From Flavobacteriales bacterium (GTDB lineage: Bacteria; Bacteroidota; Bacteroidia; Flavobacteriales_F; PHOS-HE28): 64,000 nt of DNA. Both the position numbers and the translations under genes were made by a program. The first letter of the stretch is position 1, and each line of letters begins with the position of its first letter. The notes beneath the pieces were generated by a model. The model was not told where the DNA came from and ran no database searches. It saw nothing but the letters and a program-made list of their open reading frames with translations. The stretch is from positions 1,621,964-1,685,963 of the forward strand of contig JAHCIA010000001.1 of assembly GCA_026129465.1 (NCBI GenBank), read 5' to 3'. Shown one piece after another: positions 25,964 to 36,343 of this stretch.

Positions 25964-27339
25964 AGGCGATGCGCACCGCAGAGAAGCAGGGACGCAAAGG
26001 ACGCAGAACGCAGAGGCGCGGAGAATGCAAAGGTTTTCCTCTGCGAGCTCCGCGTTCTCTGCGGTTGACTGCATTCCACATCGCGCTCCGGTCGCTCCGC
26101 GTCTTTGCGCCTCTGCGGCTTATCGCATTCCACATTGGGCTTCGTTCGCTCAGCGTCTCTGCGTCTCTGCGGCTAATTGCATTCCTGCTGTTCTCTTCCC
26201 CCGCAAACGCCCAGGACACCACCTCCTTCAAGCCCACCCTCACCGCCGGCGGTTACCTGAAGTACCTGCACGGCACGAGTTGGGTGAACGCCATCGACCA
26301 GCTCACCACCAACGAGCTGATCCACCACCGCCTCAACCTCAGCAGCGACATCGCCCCGCACACCACATTGCGTGTCGGCATGCGCAACCGCTTCTTCTAT
26401 GGCGAGGCCGTGAAGCTGCAGCCGGAGTTCGGCACCATCGTGGATACCGACACCGGCAACGTGCGCATGAGCATCCTGTGGGTGGACGAGCCCGGCGCGG
26501 TGCTGCTCACCACCTTCGACCGGGCCATGGTGCGTTACGCCCGCGACAAGTGGGAGGCGCACATCGGCCGCCAGCGCATCAACTGGGGCATCAACAACGT
26601 GTGGAACCCCAACGACCTCTTCAACGCCTTCAACTTCCTGGACTTCGACTACGAGGAACGCCCCGGCAGCGACGCCGTGCGCGTACTGCTCCACCCCGCC
26701 ATGGACCACACCGTGGAACTGGCCTACGCGCTGGGCAACGGCCCGGACGACCACATCGCCGCAGGGCTCTATCGCTTCAACCGACGGCGTTTCGACTACC
26801 AGGTGCTCGCCGGCTTGTACAGGACCGACCTCGTGCTGGGCGGCGGCTGGGCGGGCCACATCCGCGATGCGGGCTTCAAGGGCGAGGCCTCGTGGTTCCT
26901 GCCGAAGGACAAGCCGCTCGACAGCACCGGCGTGTTCACCGCCTCGCTCATGGCCGACCGCACCTTCGGCAACAACTGGTACGTGTCGGCCAGCTACCTC
27001 TACAACTCGCTCGGCGATGCCGCACCCATGACCGGTGCCGGTGCGGGCGACATCCAAAGCCCGCTGCTCAGTCTGCCGCTCACCGCCAAACGGCTCCTCC
27101 CCTTCGAGCACACCTTCTACGCCGGCTTCAACAAGGCCTTCTCACCCATCACCGGGCTGAACGTTTCCTTCCTCTACAGCCCCTACAACAACACCGTCGT
27201 GTTCTTCCCGGCCTTCACCTGGAACGTGGCCACCGGCTTCGACCTGGACCTCACGGCACAATCGTTCCTGAACGATGATGGGGAAGCGTGGCGCACGCAG
27301 GGGAATGCGGTGTACTTGAGGATCAGGTGGAGTTATTGA
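25960..27339 (+). CDS. Outer-membrane beta-barrel protein with repeat-derived N-terminus
   Basis: The mature part (from about residue 80) reads as a porin-like barrel of about 380 residues with alternating patterns, many Tyr/Trp/Asn, and a C-terminal aromatic end, YLRIRWSY. It closes the exporter operon. The N-terminus is unusual. Translation must begin at GTG 25960 (overlapping the ATPase stop) or ATG 25969, because no further ATG occurs before the signal-peptide-like LRLIAFLLFSSPANAQ. The first 60 residues are Arg-rich, and residues of about 32-80 are a tandem 18-residue repeat (period 54 bp) whose last copy supplies the hydrophobic core of the signal. The long basic lead could impair export, or a non-ATG start inside the repeat may be used. 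Confidence 0.75.
   Translation: MKAMRTAEKQGRKGRRTQRRGECKGFPLRAPRSLRLTAFHIALRSLRVFAPLRLIAFHIGLRSLSVSASLRLIAFLLFSSPANAQDTTSFKPTLTAGGYLKYLHGTSWVNAIDQLTTNELIHHRLNLSSDIAPHTTLRVGMRNRFFYGEAVKLQPEFGTIVDTDTGNVRMSILWVDEPGAVLLTTFDRAMVRYARDKWEAHIGRQRINWGINNVWNPNDLFNAFNFLDFDYEERPGSDAVRVLLHPAMDHTVELAYALGNGPDDHIAAGLYRFNRRRFDYQVLAGLYRTDLVLGGGWAGHIRDAGFKGEASWFLPKDKPLDSTGVFTASLMADRTFGNNWYVSASYLYNSLGDAAPMTGAGAGDIQSPLLSLPLTAKRLLPFEHTFYAGFNKAFSPITGLNVSFLYSPYNNTVVFFPAFTWNVATGFDLDLTAQSFLNDDGEAWRTQGNAVYLRIRWSY
25975..26190 (+). repeat. Inverted and 54-bp tandem repeat at the 5' end of the barrel gene
   Basis: The word GCATTCC recurs at 26071, 26125 and 26179, an exact period of 54 bp (18 codons), within units that also share a CTCTGCGG core. 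Upstream (25975-26035) the DNA is purine-rich with GCAGAG/GACGCA words, roughly the reverse complement of the tandem part, so a long imperfect hairpin is possible. Similar CGCAGAG-type repeats are common intergenic elements in many genomes; here the element is read as protein. Confidence 0.7.
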
Positions 27340-27379
27340 GGTCGCTCAGCAGATCTCCTGAACACAGTATCAGCAACAC

Positions 27380-27808
27380 TTATCCATTCGTTCGGCCCAG
27401 CACCCATGCCGCGCAAGCCGCCGCGATGGTCATGATCAATGAACTGCTGATCAGGTCCGCAAAGACCGCCACCGTGGAGAAGTGGTTCGAGGAGGAATAG
27501 AGGCCGAAGTTCACGGCGCTCCAGAACAGGAAAGCGAAAAGCCCGCCCTGTTTCACTCCCTGCGGAAAAGTCCTGGCGCCCGACCATTTCATGACCAAGG
27601 CGATGAGGAAGCCCATCGCGATGGAGGTGGCGATCATGGCCCACACGATCATCTCCTCCATCGGTCGTGAGAGCTGCGCTTGGAACTCCGCGGAGACCGC
27701 TGGATGGGTGCGGTAAACGTCGTTCAGCACCACCGTGAAAGCCACCGCATGGAGCACCAGATTGACCACGGTGGCAAGCAGGCCGCTGAGCAGGAAGGAC
27801 TTGTTCAT
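27380..27808 (-). CDS. Small membrane protein of unknown function
   Basis: This 142-residue protein is predicted to have four membrane helices (for example FLLSGLLATVVNLVLHAVAF and MTIAAACAAWVLG) and short loops. I recognise no family with certainty. The ATG at 27808 (MNKSFLLSGL) is used; the frame extends further upstream but that part has no membrane character and overlaps the divergent promoter region. It is divergent from the membrane protein at 27934, and a Crp/Fnr-like dyad lies between the two starts. Confidence 0.7.
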   Translation of the reverse strand: MNKSFLLSGLLATVVNLVLHAVAFTVVLNDVYRTHPAVSAEFQAQLSRPMEEMIVWAMIATSIAMGFLIALVMKWSGARTFPQGVKQGGLFAFLFWSAVNFGLYSSSNHFSTVAVFADLISSSLIMTIAAACAAWVLGRTNG

Positions 27809-27851
27809 GATGCTGAACGACCAAGTTGGCGCCGACCTCGATGCCATGGAA

Positions 27852-27894
27852 TGATCGTCGTCACCTGCTGCGAACGAGTGATCATTGACCTTTC
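27852..27894 (+). promoter_or_regulatory. Crp/Fnr-type promoter between two small membrane-protein genes
   Basis: Dyad TGATCGTCGTCA (27852-27863) is followed at offset 35 by GACCTTTC (27887-27894), pointing right. Leftward, CAACTTGG at 27828-27821 is at the same offset but is a weaker match. The arrangement equals that before nos, nrdJ and ric. Confidence 0.55.
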
Positions 27895-27933
27895 CGTGCA
27901 ATGCATGCACATGAGGAAGCCGGAACAAGGCCG

Positions 27934-28344
27934 GTGAAGTGGCTCGTCTCCATCGGCAGCGGGATCATGATCGCGTTCGGGGTGTGGCATTTCTTCGTGC
28001 CGGGCATTTGGGATTGGTATGCGCACATCGATGCGGACGCCACGGAGCTGGTGATCGCGGTGCGGGCCATCAATGTCTTCTTCTCGCTCTTGATGGTCCT
28101 GCTCGGCCTGGCCAATCTCCTGCTCACCTTCCGCGAACGGCAGGACCGGTACTCCCTGGCCGTGCTCCTTTCGGTCTCCACCGTGCTCTGGGCCGTGCGG
28201 TGCATCCTGCAAGTGATCCATCCGCAAGGGTCGCAGCAGCCCGGCCTGGCACTGGGCATGCTGCTCACCTTCGTGTTCGTGTTCGCCTGCTTCGCTGGTG
28301 CGCTTGGGCTGACGATCGTGCGCAGGGCAACGCGGAGCACTTGA
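27934..28344 (+). CDS. Small membrane protein of unknown function
   Basis: From GTG 27934 the protein has 136 residues (MKWLVSIGSGIMIAFGVWH) and four predicted membrane helices. An ATG at 27901 would add 11 hydrophilic residues but lies only 6 nt after the -7-like octamer, whereas GTG 27934 leaves a 39-nt leader and begins directly at a helix; the start is therefore uncertain. No family is recognised. The last codons (RRATRST) run into a relic of the barrel gene's 3' end in another frame, so the C-terminus may have been changed by recombination. Confidence 0.6.
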   Translation: MKWLVSIGSGIMIAFGVWHFFVPGIWDWYAHIDADATELVIAVRAINVFFSLLMVLLGLANLLLTFRERQDRYSLAVLLSVSTVLWAVRCILQVIHPQGSQQPGLALGMLLTFVFVFACFAGALGLTIVRRATRST

Positions 28345-28364
28345 GGGTGAGGTGGCGTTATTGA
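28326..28364 (+). pseudogene. Relic of the 3' end of the beta-barrel gene
   Basis: The frame reads GNAEHLRVRWRY followed by a stop, closely matching GNAVYLRIRWSY-stop at 27301-27339. By my count 32 of 39 bases match, with the stop codon aligned. It overlaps the end of the membrane-protein gene in a different frame. A duplication of the barrel gene followed by deletion or invasion would explain it. Confidence 0.6.
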
Positions 28365-28453
28365 GAACATGGATCGGGCGCGCAAGTCGGTCGTTCGATC
28401 CAACCACTGACCACCCGCTCGGTAACTTCGCAATGCCATGGCCCCTGATATAG

Positions 28454-28807
28454 ATGGACTTCTCGCCCCCAACGCTTGACCTCCATCCCGACCACCTCGC
28501 CATGGTGCGCGCGATCCTGGAGCACCATGCCCCCGGTGTACGTGCCTGGGCTTTCGGTTCGCGGGTGAACGGCACGGCCAAGCGCTTCAGCGACCTGGAC
28601 ATCGCGCTAAAAGGCGATGGGGAATTGCCGCTGATGACCCTGGCTGACCTGCGCCATGCCTTCGCGGAAAGCGACCTGCCGATGTGCGTGGACCTCGTGG
28701 ACCTGCACAGTGTGCGGCCAGCCTTTCGAAAACTGATCGAGGCCGAACGGGTGGCCTTGACTGCGCGATCATCCACCAAGGGAAGAGGGGTACGCCAAGC
28801 GGTCTGA
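28454..28807 (+). CDS. Minimal nucleotidyltransferase (MNT) domain protein
   Basis: This 117-residue protein has the nucleotidyltransferase core AFGSRVNG followed by SDLDIAL, with a later Asp in VDLVDLH. Such MNT proteins act as antitoxins of HEPN toxins by AMPylating them, or as stand-alone transferases. No HEPN gene is adjacent on either side (upstream is a membrane protein, downstream a convergent acyl carrier protein gene), so it looks like an orphan. A TAACTTCG at 28423-28430 could be its -7 element. The start at 28454 is forced by an in-frame stop just before it. Confidence 0.85.
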   Translation: MDFSPPTLDLHPDHLAMVRAILEHHAPGVRAWAFGSRVNGTAKRFSDLDIALKGDGELPLMTLADLRHAFAESDLPMCVDLVDLHSVRPAFRKLIEAERVALTARSSTKGRGVRQAV

Positions 28808-28823
28808 AGACTCCCGCCTACTT

Positions 28824-29062
28824 CTACCTGCTCCGCTCGACGAATTCCTTGAGCGCCTTCAAGCTCACCAATTTCCCGTGCTCGCCTTCTGGAACAGGCA
28901 CCCCGAAGCGTTCGCTCACGGCCGTCATGATGCGCAGGTGATCGAAGGAGTCGATCTCGAAGGCCTCGCGGAAGTTCTCCTCGGGCGCGAGGGTGGCGGG
29001 GTCGGTGTCCGGCGCCACCTGCTTGAGGATGGCGCGCAGGGCGGAGAGGATCTCGTCGTCGC

Positions 29063-29066
<4 letters not shown>
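28824..29066 (-). CDS. Acyl carrier protein-like protein, last gene of the dehydrogenase operon
   Basis: This 80-residue protein has acyl carrier protein features: a first helix ILSALRAILKQVAPD, then FEIDSFDHLRIMTAVSERFG, in which the Ser of DSFD is the expected phosphopantetheine site, and a conserved last helix. It begins with GTG at 29066, which overlaps the stop of the E2 gene (GTGA). It is therefore translated with the 2-oxoacid dehydrogenase. That suggests that an acyl group made by the complex, or activated by the operon's synthetase, is passed to this carrier; this is inference. Confidence 0.85.
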
Positions 29067-30309
<1,243 letters not shown>

Positions 30310-30313
<4 letters not shown>

Positions 30314-32487
30314 CGCTTGCGTTGGGGGGCTTGGCGTTGGGGCGCGGGAGCAGGCCTTGGCGCGGGTGCCGGGGCCGCGGGACGCTGGCGGTAGTGCTCC
30401 AGGTCCCGCACGCGCTGGTCGCCACGATCGCGCTGCTCGAAGATGGAACGCGGTATCGTGCGCGGCGGCGTGGGATCGGTGCGTGGCTTCTCGCGTGGGA
30501 TGCGCTGCCAGCGACCGTCATCGTAGCGTTCGATGCGGTCCCTGTTGTCGCGCCGGAAGATGTTGCCATCGCGGTCCGGGATGTGGTCGCGCTCCTTGGA
30601 TGGACGCACCACGGGCTTGGTGGGCCTGCCTTCCACCTGCATGGAAGGGCGATCCACCGTGGTGGGCCGAACCCCAGGTCGCTTCACATTGCTGTAGAGA
30701 TCGGCCTGCGCAGCCGTGGCCGGCGGCCGCGTGGACGACAGCGATGGCCGGTGACCATAGTACACCGGCCGGGGCTCGGGACGCCATGGCGGGCTGTAGG
30801 ACCATGGCCCCCACCAACCCCATGCGCCCCATCCGTACCATGGCCCCGCCGGACCGTACCAGCCCCAGTACATCCAGCTTGGGTAGTACCAGTACCAACC
30901 CCAACCGTAGCCGAAGGTCCAGCCGATCCAGGGGTCGTAGTACATGGGGAAACCCCAGGTGAAGGGCCGTGGGTACCAGAAGCGCGGCCAGCGGGGATAG
31001 TAGAAGCCGGTGCCCAGGATCACCACACCACCCTGCACATAGCAACCAAGGTATCCCGGCGTGTAGCCCACGAAGACCACGTCCGGTGTCCAGTCGTAGA
31101 TGTACACGTAGCGTACATGGTAGGCCGGGCTGCCGGGCGGTATGTCGTTCACTGCGGAAGGCACCTCGGTGCTCACCATCCATGGACCGAAAGGCGACGA
31201 ACTGTCGAACCACACCGCGTTGTGGCAGGCGTGGTAGTGCCCACCGATGCGCAGGACCGTGGTGTTGGCGTTCACGGCGAGGTGTACGTTGGTGCCGTCG
31301 ATGCGCTCGAAGACCGGCTCGCCATCGTACTTCACTTCCAGGGTGGCGCTCTGGCGATCCACCGATGCGGTCTGTGGGATGTAGGCATCGCGCACCGCCT
31401 CGCGCGCAGCGTTGGTGCCGGGCACGTGGGCCAGCACACCATCCTTGGCCGAGCCCTCGGGAATGCGTGCGAAGACACCGGGAAGTTGAGCAGCGGGCAC
31501 ATGGCGCCATGGCCCGTTGCGTGGATCACGCGTGCTGTACCAGCGGCCCGAGGCCACGAGGTAGTACTCCTGCGTGGCGATCTCCAGGAAGAGGTCCTTG
31601 TCGGTGTTGGTGGCGTAGAGCAATTCCACGCCCTGGATGGGTTGCATGGATGGCGGGCCGTTCAGATCGAGCAGCACCGCCGGTGTGGTGCGGACCACGA
31701 TCTCCGGCACCACGCCACCCGAGGCGATCTCGGCGGTCTTGTCCACCTCGCGGGCCAGTTCCTGCAACGGGATGGGCACGCTGCGCTCCTGCGCATAGGG
31801 TCCGGTGATGGATGTGGACCTGAACCAATGACCGCTTCCATAGAGGTAGTGCTGGTCCTTGCGGTAGCGCAGCAGCAGGTAGGGCGTGTTCAGCACGCGT
31901 TCGATGTCCTTGGAGATGCCCGCGTAGACCGGATCGCCCAGATGATCGCTGCGGCGTTCCAGCACGAGGTACTCCGGTTCGCCATCGATGAACACCAGCA
32001 CCGAAGGCCGCTCGGTGTAGATGATCTCCGGCGCATCGTTGAGGTAGGTGGTGCCCATGTCCAACTCGCTGTCCAAGGCGGCCACCAGCCAGTCGATGGC
32101 GATGGGCGGCGCATGGCGCGGGATCTCGCGTGAGAACATGGCCTTCAGGGCCTCCTTGTCGCGACCCGCGGCTTCGGGGAAGCGCACATCGCCCACCTCG
32201 AACTGCGTGAGGGTACCGAGGCGCGTGGCGCGGTCCACCGCCAATTGGCCTTCACCCCAGATCGCACCGAACACCGGCACCTTCTCGCCGGAGCGAAGCA
32301 GTGATACCGCCGCGCGCGCCTGGAAGCGGTCGCCGTCGATGGCTTCCGGCTGCGGGGTGTAGACCTTCACCTGGTAGCCATCGGCCTCGAAGGCGATAGG
32401 CCATTGGCTGAGCTGCACCTGCTGCGCAACTGCGCCCATGCCCAGCGAGAGCATGGGGATCATGATGAGAGGGCGGAAGGTTTTCAT
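30310..32487 (-). CDS. Large secreted Trp/Tyr/Gly-rich protein inside the dehydrogenase operon
   Basis: This 725-residue protein starts with a signal peptide (MKTFRPLIMIPMLSLGMGAV). The first 500 residues include GHYHACHNAVWF and several W/Y-rich repeats like SGHWFRSTSITGPYA and SGRWYSTRDPRNGPW. A strongly aromatic Gly/Trp/Tyr block follows (about 500-570), then a basic Pro/Arg/Gln-rich tail. Similar proteins are sometimes named carbohydrate-binding family V/XII, but no binding function is shown. It lies between E1 beta (18 bp gap) and E2 (ATGA overlap), an odd place for an envelope protein in a cytoplasmic enzyme operon. Confidence 0.75.
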
Positions 32488-32505
32488 GGTGATCGGGTTG
32501 TTGGT

Positions 32506-33483
32506 TCACTTGCCCAGCAGGGCTTTCACTTCGCGCACGATGTCCGCCACCTGCGGGATCGACGCGTCCTCCAGATGTTTCGGGTACGGGATGTGCACCT
32601 CCACGCCGCACAGCCGGCGCACGGGTGCGTCCAGGTCGTAGAAGGCTTCTTCGGTGATGCGTGCGCTCACTTCCGCAGCGATGCCCACCGAGCGCCAGGC
32701 TTCCTCCACCACCAGCGCACGATGCGTCCTCCGCACCGAGGCGAGCACGGTATCCATGTCCAGCGGACGCAGCACGCGCAGGTCGACCACCTCCACGTCG
32801 ATGCCCTCCTTCGACAAGGTCTCCGCCGCTTCCAAAGCCTTGTATACGCCGGGCCCATAGGTGATCACCGAAAGGTCCTTGCCACTGCGGCGCACCCTGG
32901 CCTTGGTGATGTCCACCGCACCGGCATCAACTGCTACTTCGGCCTCCAGGTTCAGCATGGCGGTATACTCGAAGATGATCACGGGATCGGGTTCCTTCAG
33001 GGCGGAGATGATCATGCCACGGGCGTCCTCGTGCGTGCCGGTGCTGAGGATGCGCAGACCGGGGAGGTGGGCGAAGAGCGGCTCCCAGCTGTGGGAATGC
33101 TGCGCGGCCAACTGGCGGCCGATGCCGCTGTTCATGCGGACCACCACAGGCACGTTGAACTGCCCGCCGCTCATGTGGCGCAGCGTGGCGGCGTTGTTCA
33201 CGATCTGGTCCAGCGCCAGCAGGCTGAAGTTGATGGTCATGATCTCCACGATGGGACGCATGCCACCCAGCGCGGCGCCGATGCCCGCGCCGGTGAAGCC
33301 GGCCTCTGAGAGCGGCGCATCGAGGATCCGCTCCGGACCGAATTCCTGCAGCAGGCCCTTGCTCACGGCGAAGGCCCCGCCGTAGCGGCCCACGTCCTCG
33401 CCTACGAGGAACACGCGCTCATCGGCCAGCATCGCCTCGCGGATGGCCTGCTTGATGCATTCGCGGTAGGTGAGCTTCATCAT
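32506..33483 (-). CDS. 2-oxoacid dehydrogenase E1 component, beta subunit
   Basis: This 325-residue protein has the transketolase-like pyrimidine-binding domain ([33 protein letters not shown]) and a C-terminal transketolase domain. It pairs with E1 alpha to form the thiamine diphosphate enzyme that decarboxylates a 2-oxoacid. The start MMKLTYREC overlaps the stop of E1 alpha; ATG 33483 is taken, 33480 is equally possible. A 2-oxoacid such as pyruvate or acetoin is possible, and the neighbouring acyl-CoA synthetase does not settle this. Confidence 0.9.
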   Translation of the reverse strand: MMKLTYRECIKQAIREAMLADERVFLVGEDVGRYGGAFAVSKGLLQEFGPERILDAPLSEAGFTGAGIGAALGGMRPIVEIMTINFSLLALDQIVNNAATLRHMSGGQFNVPVVVRMNSGIGRQLAAQHSHSWEPLFAHLPGLRILSTGTHEDARGMIISALKEPDPVIIFEYTAMLNLEAEVAVDAGAVDITKARVRRSGKDLSVITYGPGVYKALEAAETLSKEGIDVEVVDLRVLRPLDMDTVLASVRRTHRALVVEEAWRSVGIAAEVSARITEEAFYDLDAPVRRLCGVEVHIPYPKHLEDASIPQVADIVREVKALLGK

Positions 33484-34453
33484 TCCGTGGTCATGTGGCG
33501 TATCAGTTCCTGCACCGGCTCCCAGGTGCCGGCTTCCGCGAAGGCCACCGCGCTCTTCACGATGGTCTCCACCTCCTGCTGCACGTCCTTCACCTCCGCC
33601 TCGGTGATCAGCCCCTGCTCCTGCAACAGTCGCTGGAAGGCCGGGATGGGGTCGCGCTGCTTCCACTGCTCCACCTCGGCCTTGTCGCGGTACAGCTCGG
33701 CATCGAACATGGAGTGCGCACGGAAGCGGTAGGTGTTGCACACCAGGAAGTAGGGTTTGCCGGTGTCGCGGATGTATCGCACGGCTTCGTTCGCCGCGGC
33801 GATCACCGTGGGCAGGTCCATGCCATCGATGCCCCTGCTCTCGATCCCATAGGCCGGACCCTTGGTGGCGAGCTCCTCCACGGCATGCGAATAGTGCAGC
33901 GCGGTACCCATGGCGTAGCGGTTGTTCTCGCAGAGGAAGAGCAATGGCAGCTCCCACAGCGCGGCCAGGTTCATGGCTTCGTGGAAGGCGCCCTCGGCGG
34001 CCGCACCCTCACCGAAGATGCAGCAGGTGATGCGCGGCTCCTTCAGGCGTTTGGCGGCCAGCGCAAGGCCCACCGCCATGGGCAGGTGCCCGGCCACGAT
34101 GGCGTTGCCGCCGAAGAAGCGCGTGGCCTTGTCGAAGAGGTGCATGGAACCGCCGCGTCCGTGGCTGCAGCCCTCCTGCTTGCCGAACAGCTCGGCCATG
34201 ATCACATCGGGCGAGATGCCGCGCACCAGCGCATGTCCGTGCTCGCGGTAGGTGCTCAGGATGTTGTCGTCCGGACCCAGCGCGTGCAGCACACCCACGT
34301 TCACCGCCTCCTGCCCGATGCACAGGTGCAGGAAGCCGCGGATGTGGCCCTTGGTGTACTGCTCGGCGCAGGCCTCCTCGAAGCGCCGCACCAGCATCAT
34401 CTGCTGCAGGTACTTGCGGCCCGTGGCCTTGTCGAAAGTGATCGTGGCGTCGC

Positions 34454-34457
<4 letters not shown>
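33480..34457 (-). CDS. 2-oxoacid dehydrogenase E1 component, alpha subunit
   Basis: This 325-residue protein binds thiamine diphosphate through [20 protein letters not shown] and [12 protein letters not shown], and has the typical entry segment [10 protein letters not shown] and the GRGGSMH motif. The ATG at 34457 overlaps the synthetase stop by 4 bp and starts [10 protein letters not shown]; the longer open frame upstream is a shadow of the synthetase gene. Together with E1 beta and E2 it forms a lipoamide-linked dehydrogenase in the cytoplasm. Confidence 0.92.
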
Positions 34458-36169
<1,712 letters not shown>

Positions 36170-36198
36170 GACCACATCGGGGTCAGAAGTATCAACGA

Positions 36199-36241
36199 TG
36201 AAGGTCACTCCACAGGCCGAAGTATCACCTGACGCATGTCA
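36199..36241 (-). promoter_or_regulatory. Crp/Fnr-type promoter of the acs-dehydrogenase operon
   Basis: Palindrome TGACATGCGTCA (36241-36230; extended to CCTGAC...GTCAGG) with octamer GACCTTCA at 36206-36199, offset 35. The ATG at 36169 is 29 nt after the octamer. The stretch up to the nrdJ end at 36344 holds no gene. Confidence 0.6.
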
Positions 36242-36343
36242 GGCATTGATAGGACCTCCAATGCCTGAATGGAACGGAACGGAAGCCGGTCACTGAGGCG
36301 ATGTGACCAGGCATGATGGAAAATGCGGTGCTGGAAGGCTCCC

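Noticed and set aside
26041..26190. CRISPR-like direct repeats
   Set aside because: Period is 54 bp with no constant repeat/variable spacer division, only three units, and no cas genes nearby; it is a tandem repeat within a reading frame.
27939..28364. Plus-strand gene ending with RVRWRY
   Set aside because: Only its last 13 codons resemble the barrel protein; the rest is a shadow of the membrane-protein gene, so it is listed as a relic.
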